Shown piece by piece: positions 52,686 to 61,437 of a stretch of DNA of 64,000 bases. Under the pieces are notes generated by a model. The model saw nothing but the letters and a program-made list of their open reading frames with translations, made no database searches and was not told where the DNA came from. Positions within the stretch are counted from its first letter, which is position 1, and the number at the start of each line of letters is the position of its first letter. Origin of the DNA: Clostridium sp. MB40-C1 (GTDB lineage Bacteria > Bacillota > Clostridia > Clostridiales > Clostridiaceae); the NCBI RefSeq assembly GCF_030913655.1, contig NZ_CP133189.1, forward strand, positions 1,240,001 through 1,304,000, given 5' to 3'. The translations under genes and the position numbers were made by a program.

Positions 52686-53366
52686 ATGTTAAACAAACAT
52701 GTACCTAATATAGAAAGTATTCAATATTTAGCAGGTGCTACTATTGGCGGAATAATTGGTTTTATAATTGCTATTTTGTATAAGTTCTCTATTTTAACTA
52801 TACCCGGATTTGTAACTATATTTACAATTACATCAATTGATCCAATCATAATCGGAACTATATTAGGCATTGTTGTAGGCACAATTATAGGTAGGCTAAT
52901 AATTCAGAGTAAGACATATAAGAATGATATTGAAACAATTTCAAAGAAGATTCCTGATAATTCAGATAGTGATATGAAGATGCAGCTTCGCGAAGAACAG
53001 ATGAAAATATCTAAGAATAAAATACAAACTTGTGGGGTATCCATTCACAAAGAAGTTTTAACCGAAGAAAAAAATATTACTGTACCTGTAAAACGAGAGG
53101 AACTTGTTATTGAAAAGACTGCTTTTGATCCACAATTTCATAATAAATCAGATGTTCATACTGAAACCATTCGAATTCCTATCAGTAAAGAACGTATTGA
53201 CATACACAAGCAACCAGTAACCTTAGAAGATGTTTCAGTTAGTAAGCATCAATATAAAGAGATGAAGCATATAACTGAAACATTAAAAAAGGAAATACCT
53301 CACATTAGTATTAATGGAGATGTAAAAATTGTGGATAAGGAAATCGATAAAAAATATCGAAGTTAG
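52686..53366 (+). CDS. YsnF-domain (DUF2382) membrane protein
   Basis: The 226-residue protein has two glycine-rich membrane segments at the N-terminus (YLAGATIGGIIGFIIAILYK and IDPIIIGTILGIVVGTIIGR), then a linker and a YsnF domain (about 97-220: MQLREEQMKISKNKIQTCGV, VPVKREELVIEKTAF, ETIRIPISKERIDIHKQP). It appears to be a membrane-anchored version of the preceding gene's product, so the pair offers a soluble and an anchored form. AGGAGG lies 8 bases before ATG. Confidence 0.82.
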   Translation: MLNKHVPNIESIQYLAGATIGGIIGFIIAILYKFSILTIPGFVTIFTITSIDPIIIGTILGIVVGTIIGRLIIQSKTYKNDIETISKKIPDNSDSDMKMQLREEQMKISKNKIQTCGVSIHKEVLTEEKNITVPVKREELVIEKTAFDPQFHNKSDVHTETIRIPISKERIDIHKQPVTLEDVSVSKHQYKEMKHITETLKKEIPHISINGDVKIVDKEIDKKYRS

Positions 53367-53395
53367 TTAATAGCTCTAAACACTTTCTGATTGTA

Positions 53396-53506
53396 AAATG
53401 CGAGGGTTAGGAACATTTTTGTTTAACGCCACAACTGAAAATGCACAATTTACTAAAACACTGTATTATTCAAGTTGGAATTTTATAGTGTTTTTTCGTC
53501 GCATTT
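53396..53506. repeat. MITE-like inverted-repeat element (family D)
   Basis: AAAATGCGA (53396-53404) and TCGCATTT (53499-53506) form the outer inverted ends. AAAACACT and AGTGTTTT pair inside. AATTTACTAAAACACTG shares the AATTTACTAAAACA core of family C. It accounts for part of the 53367-53950 gene-free stretch; the rest is terminators and AT-rich DNA. Confidence 0.45.
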
Positions 53507-53678
53507 CAAAGATAAAAAGACTAATATCTGTTTGGAAGAAGAATTAAGGTCAATAATATACAATGTAATATAAATATTAAAATAGCCTTGATTAGTTCAA
53601 GCTATTTTGGGTTTACAAATTAAAATTAATTGAATATTATATATAAAGCAGACCAATAATGTCTTTTTTTATTATAAA

Positions 53679-53718
53679 AATAAGAGTAATCCCTGCGTGG
53701 TCAATTACTCTTATTTAA
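53679..53718 (+). terminator. Terminator-like hairpin downstream of the YsnF genes
   Basis: AATAAGAGTAAT pairs perfectly with ATTACTCTTATT, with A-run before and TTT after. Confidence 0.7.
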
Positions 53719-53868
53719 ATTCAAGCTCAAGAAGGTCTACAAATAGCTTAAGCAAATTTTAATTTTTTATACATGGAAGTATTTAAATGGATAAAAAAAT
53801 ATTTTCAACACAATTGTTGTAGGAGCAGGTCCATTTAAGATACACGATGTAGCAGTATAGCATTAAAG

Positions 53869-53907
53869 CACTAAAGCTTCGGATATAATTTTTCCCGAAG
53901 CTTTAGT
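53869..53907 (-). terminator. Terminator of the nagE-type gene
   Basis: CTAAAGCTTCGG pairs with CCGAAGCTTTAG, with AAATT in the loop, just past the EIICB stop. Confidence 0.75.
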
Positions 53908-53950
53908 ATATTTCTTGTTAAAAGTATTATTAATATTTTTGTTTTAAACT

Positions 53951-55426
53951 TTATTTTTTCATCAATGATTTCATTTGAGATACTAAAGGATCAGCTGAAG
54001 TACCAACTACTATTTGAAAGTTTTTGTCGTCAAGTTTCATAATCCCATTAGCACCTAATTGTTTAAGCTTAGCTTCATCTATTTTGCTACCATCAAAAAC
54101 AGTAAGCCTTATTCTAGTTACACAAGCATCGATAAATTGAATGTTTTCAGAATTACCTATAGCTTCAAGTATACCTTTAGCTTTAGTTTCTAATTTGGAA
54201 CCTCCACTTTTTTTAGAACTATCAAATTTAGAACTTCCACTTTTTTTAGAACTATCAAAACTAATGTTTGAATTAATATCTGAATCCACTTCTCTTCCTG
54301 GTGTAGGCAAATTGAATTTTTTTATAAAGAATAAGAATAAGAAATAATAGATTACTGCAAATATTAAACCTAATGGAATTATAAGTATTGGTTTAGTTGA
54401 TATACCGAAGTTAAGTCCATAATCTATAAAACCTGCGGAAAAAGTAAAACCACATTTTATTCCTAAGATTGAAGTGACAGCTAGAGCTATACCAGTAAAC
54501 AAAGCATGGAATGCATAAAGTACAGGTGCGATAAACATAAATGAAAATTCTATTGGCTCAGTAATACCTGTAAGGAATGACGTAAATGCTAATCCTAATA
54601 ACATTCCTGAAACTGCCTTTTTATTTTCTTTTCTAGCAGCGCTAATCATAGCGAAACATGCTGCTGGAAGTGCAAACATCATTATTACAAAGAATCCAGT
54701 CATGTAAGTACCGGCAGTAGGGTCTCCAGCGAAAAATCTAGATATATCACCATTAGCAACTTTACCTGCTGGATTTTTAAATGTACCAAATTGAAACCAA
54801 AATATTGTATTTAGAACATGATGTAATCCAAATGGAATTAATAATCGGTTAAATAAAGCAAAGAAAAATGCGCCAATAGCACCTGCTGCTGCAACCATGT
54901 TACCAAAGTTGTTTATAACACCTTGGATTGGTGGCCATATAAAGCCAAATAAAACACCTAAAACTAAACAGGTTAAAGAAGTTATAAGTGGAACAAATCG
55001 CTCTTCTCCAAAGATTTTTAAATAATCTGGAACTTTAACATCTTTATATTTATTATATAATAATCCGGTTAATATACCCACAATTATACCAGATAGAACT
55101 CCCATATTGATTGTATCATTAAAGCTTACGGCAACTTTTACTAATATCAAGTGACCAATGGTAGCAGATAATGCAGCGATACCATTGTTTTTTTCTGATA
55201 GTCCTACAGCAATACCTATAGCGAATATAATTGCTAAGTTATCAAAAACAGCACTACCTGCTGAAGACATCCAAGGAATACCCTTTGGTAAAGTACCAAG
55301 CCAAGCCCAAACATCAGGCTGTCCTAATCTAAGAAGTAAACCAGCTGCGGGCAATACAGCTATAGGAGTCATGAGTGATTTTCCTAACTTCTGAAATTTT
55401 GATAAAATTTTACTGTTACTTGCCAT
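53951..55426 (-). CDS. nagE: PTS N-acetylglucosamine-type EIICB
   Basis: The 491-residue protein has an EIIC domain (about 1-385, ten segments) with FQKLGKSLMTPIAVLPAAGL at its start, GITEPIEFSFMFIAPVLYAF, FSAGFIDYGLNFGIS and the closing KKFNLPTPGRE, which marks the GlcNAc (NagE/NagP) branch rather than glucose. A linker carries two copies of FDSSKKSG. The EIIB domain follows with phospho-Cys435 in IDACVTRIRL. No EIIA domain is fused; a separate EIIA gene lies at 56565 on the other strand. The start at 55426 fits AGGAGGT; an ATG 21 bases earlier overlaps it. The product enters as GlcNAc-6-P, the substrate of NagA nearby. Confidence 0.87.
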   Translation of the reverse strand: MASNSKILSKFQKLGKSLMTPIAVLPAAGLLLRLGQPDVWAWLGTLPKGIPWMSSAGSAVFDNLAIIFAIGIAVGLSEKNNGIAALSATIGHLILVKVAVSFNDTINMGVLSGIIVGILTGLLYNKYKDVKVPDYLKIFGEERFVPLITSLTCLVLGVLFGFIWPPIQGVINNFGNMVAAAGAIGAFFFALFNRLLIPFGLHHVLNTIFWFQFGTFKNPAGKVANGDISRFFAGDPTAGTYMTGFFVIMMFALPAACFAMISAARKENKKAVSGMLLGLAFTSFLTGITEPIEFSFMFIAPVLYAFHALFTGIALAVTSILGIKCGFTFSAGFIDYGLNFGISTKPILIIPLGLIFAVIYYFLFLFFIKKFNLPTPGREVDSDINSNISFDSSKKSGSSKFDSSKKSGGSKLETKAKGILEAIGNSENIQFIDACVTRIRLTVFDGSKIDEAKLKQLGANGIMKLDDKNFQIVVGTSADPLVSQMKSLMKK

Positions 55427-55482
55427 GTTTATACCTCCTAAATACATTTAATAACATATTTCAATTTAACTTATATATATTT

Positions 55483-56034
55483 TTAGAAAAATACTCCAAT
55501 AGTACCTACGGCTGCAGCCATATTACCAAAATTCATTACAAGATTTTGAATTGGTGGCCATATAAATCCAAATAAAATACCCAAAATCAAACAGATTAAA
55601 GAAGTTATAATTGGAACAAAACGTTTTCCACCAAAGAAACCTAGGAAATCTGGAACTTTAATAGCTTTATACTTATTGTAAAGTAATCCAGCTAATATTC
55701 CTACAATTATACCAGGTAAAATAAACATATTAATTTTTTCATTAAAACTTAAAGCAACCTTTGTTATTACCAAGTGTCCAACAGTAGCAGATAATCCAGC
55801 AACACCATTGTTTTCTTCTGCTATTCCTATAGAAATAGCTATAGCTATTATAAGTGATAAGTTCTCAAAAACAGCGGAACTTGCGGCAGATATCCAAGGA
55901 ATACCATTTGAAGCCAAAGTATTAGGCTTGCCTAATATAAAAAGTAAGGCGGCTACTAGTAATACAGCTATAGGAGCCAAAATCATTTTGCCTAATCCTT
56001 GAAATTTTGATGAGACATTACTATTATTTGACAT
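55483..56034 (-). pseudogene. Truncated tandem copy of the nagE-type EIIC
   Basis: The 183-residue frame matches the first ~190 residues of the EIICB encoded just downstream (for example FQGLGKMILAPIAVLLVAAL, SSAVFENLSLIIAIAISIGI, and GFIWPPIQNLVMNFGNMAAA), then stops after VGTIGVFF where the full gene continues into the next membrane segment. It has its own AGGAGGT and ATG, and its leader resembles that of the intact gene, so a tandem duplication followed by deletion is likely. Half an EIIC cannot transport; it may be translated but inert, or act only as a leader for the real gene. Confidence 0.75.
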
Positions 56035-56257
56035 GTTCATACCTCCTGTACATATTTTAATAATATTTTTCCATTTAAATGGTATAGATATTTTTTACAA
56101 GAATGCACCTTTAGCATTAATTTCTATTTATTATTAAGTAAAAGTAGTGCAAAAAGAATAGAGGTTGATAAAAAATTTTTTCAATTTATAACAAAAGTGC
56201 ATTTCTTAAAAATAAATAAACTCATTAATATGGATTTAGTTAAAAAAGTGCAATAAA

Positions 56258-56353
56258 AAAAGCCGAAAAGGTATAAGTAACCTTTTCAGCTTTTGCCCAA
56301 CGTTGGTTGCACGCCGATGAGTTAATTGTAATCGATTAAAATACAAATGTCAA
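56258..56353 (-). promoter_or_regulatory. Promoter and terminator-containing leader of the EIICB genes
   Basis: On minus, TTGACA (56348-56353) and TACAAT (56325-56330) are 17 bases apart. About 25-60 bases downstream lies an intrinsic terminator (AGCTGAAAAGG/CCTTTTCGGCT then TTTTTTATT), preceded by the palindrome CCAACGTTGG (near 56299-56308). The leader to the first gene is about 280 bases, so expression must involve antitermination. The palindrome region is only loosely RAT-like. Confidence 0.7.
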
Positions 56354-56403
56354 TATTTTTTTAAAATTTTATTAATTTTTCAAAAATATACAAATATTAA
56401 TTA

Positions 56404-56500
56404 TTGACATGAGCTAATTTAAATTATATACTAATAGAAGTATCAAACGTGTAACTGTTAAATCAGGCATAAGTTAGTTATAACTTGTGCCTTTTTTTAT
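56404..56500 (+). promoter_or_regulatory. Promoter, RAT and terminator switch before the EIIA gene
   Basis: TTGACA (56404-56409) and TATACT (56427-56432) have a 17-base spacer. The transcript then carries ACGTGTAACTG-TTAAAT-CAGGCAT (56447-56471), a close match to the ribonucleic antiterminator (RAT) target of the BglG/GlcT family. It overlaps the left arm of a terminator, GGCATAAGTT/AACTTGTGCC followed by seven T (56466-56498). A phospho-controlled antiterminator gene at 57365 supplies the protein. Confidence 0.8.
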
Positions 56501-56564
56501 TTGTTTTTATAAAAATATAAATGGCACCTAAATTAGCTACTATTTATACTTAGGAGGTTTGAAA

Positions 56565-57068
56565 ATGTTTGGTTTTTTTAAAAAGGAAAATAAAAAGGAA
56601 AATAAAAAGGAAAATAAGATTGTTGCTCCAGTAGCAGGAAAAGTATTAGATTTATCAGAAGTACCAGATAAAGTATTTGCAACTAAATTGGCAGGAGATG
56701 GTGTTGCTATAGAATGTGAAGGTAATACTATTTTGGCTCCAGCAGATGGAATATTGACTTTAATATTTAAAACTAATCACGCTTTTGCTATTACTTTAGA
56801 GGATGGAACTGAACTTTTAGTTCACATTGGTATTGATACTGTTAAATTGCAAGGTGACGGATTCGAAAGAGTAGCAGAACAAGGAGATAAAGTTAAAGTA
56901 GGAGATCCTATTATTAAGATTGATGAAGAATTTATAAAATCCCAAGGATATTCTTTGATTACTCCTGTTTTAATAACAAATCCTGAAGATGTTAAAATCA
57001 TTGAATATAAAACAGGTTTTAACGCTAAGAGTGGAAAAGATACTTTACTTACGTATACGCTTAAATAA
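56565..57068 (+). CDS. PTS EIIA, glucose/GlcNAc (Crr) family
   Basis: The 167-residue single-domain EIIA has active His87 in LLVHIGIDTV and the assisting His72 in TNHAFAI, with the usual strand pattern beginning IVAPVAGKVLDLSEVPDKVF. The N-terminus bears a triple KKEN repeat (12-base tandem units from 56582) as a flexible tail. ATG 56565 is chosen because GGAGG is 7 bases upstream; a TTG six bases earlier is too close. As the EIICB at 53951 lacks EIIA, this protein is the likely phosphate donor. Transcription is controlled by the RAT/terminator switch. Confidence 0.9.
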   Translation: MFGFFKKENKKENKKENKIVAPVAGKVLDLSEVPDKVFATKLAGDGVAIECEGNTILAPADGILTLIFKTNHAFAITLEDGTELLVHIGIDTVKLQGDGFERVAEQGDKVKVGDPIIKIDEEFIKSQGYSLITPVLITNPEDVKIIEYKTGFNAKSGKDTLLTYTLK

Positions 57069-57187
57069 ACAGTATTCTTGGTATCAGGTGGAGTTTTTTA
57101 CTACATCTGAAATGGTTAGGCACAGAATAATTTAGAAAACCTTAATTTTGAAGTTTGTTTTAGTATATAAACAGAATTTTATTAAGA

Positions 57188-57228
57188 AGGCGTAATATAA
57201 CCATTTGTAGAGATGGTTATATTACGCC
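57188..57228 (+). terminator. Terminator after the EIIA gene
   Basis: GGCGTAATATAACCAT pairs perfectly with ATGGTTATATTACGCC, followed by TATTATT. The stretch to 57364 has nothing else. Confidence 0.75.
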
Positions 57229-57364
57229 TATTATTATAAGAGGAGTTTTTATTGTTTAATTTATATTTTAAAATTATACCAGAATAAATAATTTGTAATA
57301 TAGCATTAGTATTAAGTATATTAATAATTAACTGTTTAAAAAGTCCAAAAAATTTATTAGAAAT

Positions 57365-58222
57365 TTAATTTTTCTTAGGAGCATTTCTAAATTTTTCTAT
57401 GTGGATAGCAATGTAGGCTGTTTCGTCCTCAACAACGTTTAAGAAAAGCTCATTTTCTATTATTTCACTTACTCTTTCAGCTAAATTATATGAAACTTTA
57501 TATTGTTTTTTGATAGCATCTATAAGGTCATTTTTTATTGGATTATTGTTTAAAATTCTTTCTATGGCAAATCTTATATGAGTTAAAAATCTAGCATAAT
57601 CTAAAGATTGTTTGTCTATTTCTATATTAAGTTCATCTTCAAGAAATTCTATAATTGTATTTGATAGAAAAGCGTATTTTATTGTATTAGATAGTTTTCC
57701 TTCATTTCTTGCAGAGTGGATGTGTAGAGTTATAAAGCCCACCTCTTCATCAGGAATCATTATATTAAGTCTTTCTTCTAACATCATTACTGCCTTTTTT
57801 GCTATAGAAAATTCTCTTTTATATAGAGTTTCTGTTTCTACTAAAAATGGATTTTCTATAATGTTATTCTCCATAAGGCGTTTTATAGTATAAGATATAT
57901 GATCAGTTAAAGATACATGTATTTTTTCATTTAATGGTTCTTTTAACTCATCAGAAATCATGGAAATTACTTCTTCACATAAACCAATAATATTACTGTC
58001 CACACTTGAAATTAAATTTTTAAAGCTATTAAAGTTATTTTGGTTTTGCATAGTAAATACTTTATCAGCTTTTGTGTCAGAAGGAAGCATGTCTCCTTGA
58101 TGTTTTCCAAAACCAATTCCTTTACTAAACAGAATCTTTTCTTCTCCGTTTTGATGTACTAATAAAACATTATTATTAAATACTTTTATAACATGATAGC
58201 AATCTGTTTGTAAGTTATTCAT
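57365..58222 (-). CDS. BglG-family antiterminator (GlcT-like)
   Basis: The 285-residue protein has an RNA-binding CAT domain (about 1-60, IKVFNNNVLLVHQNGEEKIL, FSKGIGFGKHQGDML) and two PRDs (about 70-170 and 180-280), each with conserved His such as LTDHISY and TLHIHSARNEG in PRD1, and LTHIRFAIERI and YIAIHIEKFRN in PRD2. Phosphorylation by EIIB (inhibiting) and HPr (activating) is the family rule. It lies between the EIIA and GntR genes, close to two leader terminators, and probably controls both EIIA and EIICB. GGAGG precedes ATG. Confidence 0.87.
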   Translation of the reverse strand: MNNLQTDCYHVIKVFNNNVLLVHQNGEEKILFSKGIGFGKHQGDMLPSDTKADKVFTMQNQNNFNSFKNLISSVDSNIIGLCEEVISMISDELKEPLNEKIHVSLTDHISYTIKRLMENNIIENPFLVETETLYKREFSIAKKAVMMLEERLNIMIPDEEVGFITLHIHSARNEGKLSNTIKYAFLSNTIIEFLEDELNIEIDKQSLDYARFLTHIRFAIERILNNNPIKNDLIDAIKKQYKVSYNLAERVSEIIENELFLNVVEDETAYIAIHIEKFRNAPKKN

Positions 58223-58281
58223 TGAAATTCCTCCAAAATATACGATTTTTTTAATTTAAAAACGATAAAATATTATAGTGT

Positions 58282-58361
58282 TGTTAACGTTTAAAAACCT
58301 CTTTATAGTATAGTATAAAATCAACCAAAGTATTTTTCAAGAAAAATTGGTATATACAACA
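58282..58361. promoter_or_regulatory. cre-like and NagR (dre)-like sites in the divergent region
   Basis: ATTGGTATATACAACA at 58346-58361 closely resembles the dre operator of YvoA/NagR regulators (ATTGGTATAGACAACT type, from memory). TGTTAACGTTTAAA at 58282-58295 is a partial cre. They lie between the antiterminator gene (minus) and the GntR gene (plus), placing this regulator's likely operator at its own promoter. Nothing else is evident in 58223-58554. Confidence 0.5.
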
Positions 58362-58554
58362 TAACAACATAATGATATAATATTGTCAAGAATAGAAGTG
58401 AAAGTTATATTTATTATTAAGTTTAAGCTTTTGCAAATAAAGCTATATTCTAATAAAATACCCATTTAAATTTAAAAATAAAACAAAATTTTTATATTAA
58501 AAATATAAAAACTAAAGATATAGGTCTTATATAAATCAAGAAGGGATTAGTGAT

Positions 58555-59289
58555 ATGATGAAAACTGTTTCAAAAAAAAGTCCGATACCTCTCCATTATC
58601 AAATTAAAGAAATACTACAAGAGATGATAGAAAATGAAGAATTGAAGCCTGGAGATGCTGTTCCTACAGAAAGAGAACTTTGTGAAATTCAAGGTGTTAG
58701 TAGAATGACAGTAAATAAGGCAATGATGTCTTTGGTTAATGAAGGACTATTATATAGGGAACAGGGTAAGGGCACTTTTGTAGCTAAACCTAAAAAAAGT
58801 AAAGAGATATTAGGTTTAAAAAGTTTTACCGAGGAAATGCAAGAAAAGGGATTAAAAACAGAAACTAAAATTTTGTCTTTTCAAATAAAAGAAGCTACAA
58901 AGAGAATAAAAGCTATTTTGGAAATGCCAAACGATGAGAATAAAGTTATTGAAATCAATAGACTTAGGATGAGTGAAGATGAGCCTGTAGCTATAGAAGC
59001 TGTATGGATACCACATAACTTGTGTAAAGATATGGATAGAGGAACTATAGAAGGTAGGTCTTTATATGAAACTTTCAAAAAAAAATACAACTATTTTCCT
59101 GAAAAAGCAAAACAAACTATAGAACCTATAATTTTAAATGAAGATGAGTGTAAACTTTTAAATCAAAATGAAAATGCTTTGGCATTAATGTTTAGAAGAA
59201 TAACTTATATACAAGATGAAGTTCCAATAGAATATACAAAGTCAATATATAGAAGTGATATATATAAATATGAGTTGATTTTAAAGTAA
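58555..59289 (+). CDS. GntR/HutC-family regulator of amino-sugar genes (NagR-like)
   Basis: The 244-residue repressor has an N-terminal GntR winged helix (about 10-78, PLHYQIKEILQEMIENEELK, SRMTVNKAMMSLVNEG, REQGKGTFV) and a C-terminal UTRA ligand domain (EMQEKGLKTETKILSFQIKE, VWIPHNLCKD, EYTKSIYRSDIYKYELIL). YvoA/NagR relatives sense glucosamine-6-P or GlcNAc-6-P. It opens an operon with murQ and nagA (59- and 25-base gaps), and nagB follows, supporting that role. Two adjacent ATG codons are possible; AAGGGA fits the first. Confidence 0.87.
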   Translation: MMKTVSKKSPIPLHYQIKEILQEMIENEELKPGDAVPTERELCEIQGVSRMTVNKAMMSLVNEGLLYREQGKGTFVAKPKKSKEILGLKSFTEEMQEKGLKTETKILSFQIKEATKRIKAILEMPNDENKVIEINRLRMSEDEPVAIEAVWIPHNLCKDMDRGTIEGRSLYETFKKKYNYFPEKAKQTIEPIILNEDECKLLNQNENALALMFRRITYIQDEVPIEYTKSIYRSDIYKYELILK

Positions 59290-59347
59290 TTAGTTAATAT
59301 TAATTAAACATGAATTATCCTAACCTTAAGGGAAAGAGGGGGAACTT

Positions 59348-60220
59348 ATGAGTGAAAGAAATATAAATACTATTGATCTAGATACTTTAAGTACTTTGGA
59401 AATAATAAGAAAAATAAATGAAGAAGATGAAAAAATAGCAAAAGCTATAAAAGAAGAAGAAGAGAATATAGCTACTGCTATAAATATTATTGTTAAAACC
59501 TTAAAAGAAGGGGGGAAAATGTTCTATATAGGTAGTGGAACTAGTGGAAAGCTTGGAGTTATAGATGCTTCAGATTGTCCTCCAACTTTTGGTGTTGAGG
59601 ATTCTTTAGTACAAGGCATTATATCAGGTGGAGATGCAGCTGTAAGTGGGTGGCTTGAACATACTGAAGATGATAAGGAATTGGCTATAGAGGACCTAAA
59701 GGCAAGAAAAATAACCAATAAAGACGTTTTAATTGGAATAACTGCTAGCGGTAATACTCCTTATGTAAATAGTGCTATAAAATATGCAAATGAGTTGGGA
59801 TGTAGAACTATAGGCATTATGTGTAGTAAAAGTGGATCTATTAGAAACATATGTGATTTAACTATAGCTGTAGATGTTGGAGCAGAAGTTATAATGGGTT
59901 CCACAAGAATGAAAGCTGGAACTGCACAAAAAATGATTTTAAATATGTTAAGTACTACCGCCATGATTAAGCTGGGAAAAACTTATTCTAATCTTATGGT
60001 TAATGTAAAACCTATAAATGATAAGCTAAAAGAGAGAGTTAAAGAGATAGTTATGTTGGCAACAGGTAAAAATTTAGCAGTGGTGGAGAAAATTCTTATG
60101 GAATGCAACTATGACCCTAAAACTGCTATAGTTATGATTAAAACAGGAATTTCAGTTAAGGAAGCACATGAAAAGCTAAAATTACATAATGGTAGAGTTT
60201 ACGATGCTTTAAAAGGCTGA
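59348..60220 (+). CDS. murQ: N-acetylmuramic acid 6-phosphate etherase
   Basis: The 290-residue SIS-domain lyase has the strongly conserved FYIGSGTSGKLGVIDASDCP, PTFG, GGDAAVSGWLEHTEDD and ITASGNTPYV motifs, with catalytic Glu in the EHTEDD region. It converts MurNAc-6-P to GlcNAc-6-P and D-lactate. The C-terminal helical part (NLAVVEKILMECNYDPKTAI) is complete. It is cotranscribed with the GntR regulator and NagA. Its substrate could come from MupG cleavage of imported MurNAc-6-P-GlcNAc, encoded in operon 2. Confidence 0.95.
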   Translation: MSERNINTIDLDTLSTLEIIRKINEEDEKIAKAIKEEEENIATAINIIVKTLKEGGKMFYIGSGTSGKLGVIDASDCPPTFGVEDSLVQGIISGGDAAVSGWLEHTEDDKELAIEDLKARKITNKDVLIGITASGNTPYVNSAIKYANELGCRTIGIMCSKSGSIRNICDLTIAVDVGAEVIMGSTRMKAGTAQKMILNMLSTTAMIKLGKTYSNLMVNVKPINDKLKERVKEIVMLATGKNLAVVEKILMECNYDPKTAIVMIKTGISVKEAHEKLKLHNGRVYDALKG

Positions 60221-60244
60221 TATTTTAGATATGGGGGGATTAAT

Positions 60245-61387
60245 ATGAAGGCTATAATTAATGGAAAAATTATAATAGAAAATAAGATTTTAGAAGATAA
60301 AGTTTTATTTTTTGATGAAAAAATAGTTGACATATTGAATGTAGATGATGCTCATTTAGAGAAAGCTAATAAGGTGATTGATGCTAAGGGACGATATATT
60401 TCACCAGGGTTTATAGATGTTCACATACATGGTGCCGGTGGAAAAGATACTATGGATGGAGAGTTAGAGGCTATAAAAGTTATAAGTAATACTATAGCTA
60501 AGACTGGAGTAACATCATTCTTGCCGACTACCATGACTATGGATAGAAAAGAGATATATACTGCTTTGGACATTATAAAACAGGCTATGAATATGGATTT
60601 AGGTGGTGCTAAGGTTTTAGGAGCACATTTAGAAGGACCTTTTATTAATCCTAAATATAAAGGTGCTCAAAATGAAGAGTTTATGATAAAGCCAAGCCTT
60701 GATTTTATTAAGGGCTATGAAGATATAATTAAAATTATTACCTTTGCACCAGAAAGAGACGAGGACTTTAAGTTTTTAAAGGATGTTAAGAAAAGCACAA
60801 ATATAGCTTTGTCTATAGGCCATTCAGATGCTACATATGAACAAGCAATAAAAGCTATAGAAAACGGAGTAAGTCGTGCTACCCATACTTTTAATGCTAT
60901 GACTCCGTTACACCATAGAAAGCCAGGAATAATAGGTGCTATTCTAAATACTGATATATCTTGTGAACTGATAGCTGATAATATACATGTTCATAAAGGT
61001 GCTATAAATCTTCTTGTTAGCGGTAAGAGTACAGATAAGGTTATATTAATTACAGATTCTATGAGAGCAGGATGTATGAAAGATGGTATTTGGGAACTAG
61101 GTGGTTATAAGGTTATTGTAAAGAATGGTTCTGCCAGACTAGAAGATAATACTTTAGCAGGAAGTATTTTAACTTTGGATAATGCTATTAAGAATATGAG
61201 GGAGAATATAAGTGCTCCTTTGTATGAAATCGTGTCGATGGCAACAGTTAACCCTGCTAAAGATATAAATATATATGATAGAAAAGGAAGTATTGAAAAA
61301 GGAAAAGATGCTGACATTGTTATTTTTGACGAAGATGTTAATGTTAGTATGACAATTGTTGAAGGAAATATTGTCTATGAAAAATAG
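60245..61387 (+). CDS. nagA: N-acetylglucosamine-6-phosphate deacetylase
   Basis: The 380-residue amidohydrolase-superfamily enzyme has metal/His motif FIDVHIHGAGG (H60, H62), GAHLEGPFI, SIGHSDATYEQA and ATHTFNAMTPLHHR for substrate and metal, the catalytic Asp in LITDSMRAG, and the closing GKDADIVIFDEDVNV. It deacetylates GlcNAc-6-P to GlcN-6-P. GGGGGGA precedes ATG, 25 bases after murQ. It supplies NagB, encoded 157 bases later after a small repeat. Confidence 0.95.
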   Translation: MKAIINGKIIIENKILEDKVLFFDEKIVDILNVDDAHLEKANKVIDAKGRYISPGFIDVHIHGAGGKDTMDGELEAIKVISNTIAKTGVTSFLPTTMTMDRKEIYTALDIIKQAMNMDLGGAKVLGAHLEGPFINPKYKGAQNEEFMIKPSLDFIKGYEDIIKIITFAPERDEDFKFLKDVKKSTNIALSIGHSDATYEQAIKAIENGVSRATHTFNAMTPLHHRKPGIIGAILNTDISCELIADNIHVHKGAINLLVSGKSTDKVILITDSMRAGCMKDGIWELGGYKVIVKNGSARLEDNTLAGSILTLDNAIKNMRENISAPLYEIVSMATVNPAKDINIYDRKGSIEKGKDADIVIFDEDVNVSMTIVEGNIVYEK

Positions 61388-61437
61388 ATATTATTGATTT
61401 GAATTACTAGATATAATTTGTTATTAAATTAATAAAA

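Noticed and set aside
53951-55426. Glucose-specific PtsG assignment for the EIICB
   Set aside because: The end of the EIIC domain (FNLPTPGRE) and FSAGFIDYGLN fit the GlcNAc branch, and nag genes are adjacent.
56290-56330. A GlcT RAT on the minus strand before the EIICB genes
   Set aside because: The palindrome and spacing do not match the RAT consensus well enough; kept only as an unassigned attenuator.
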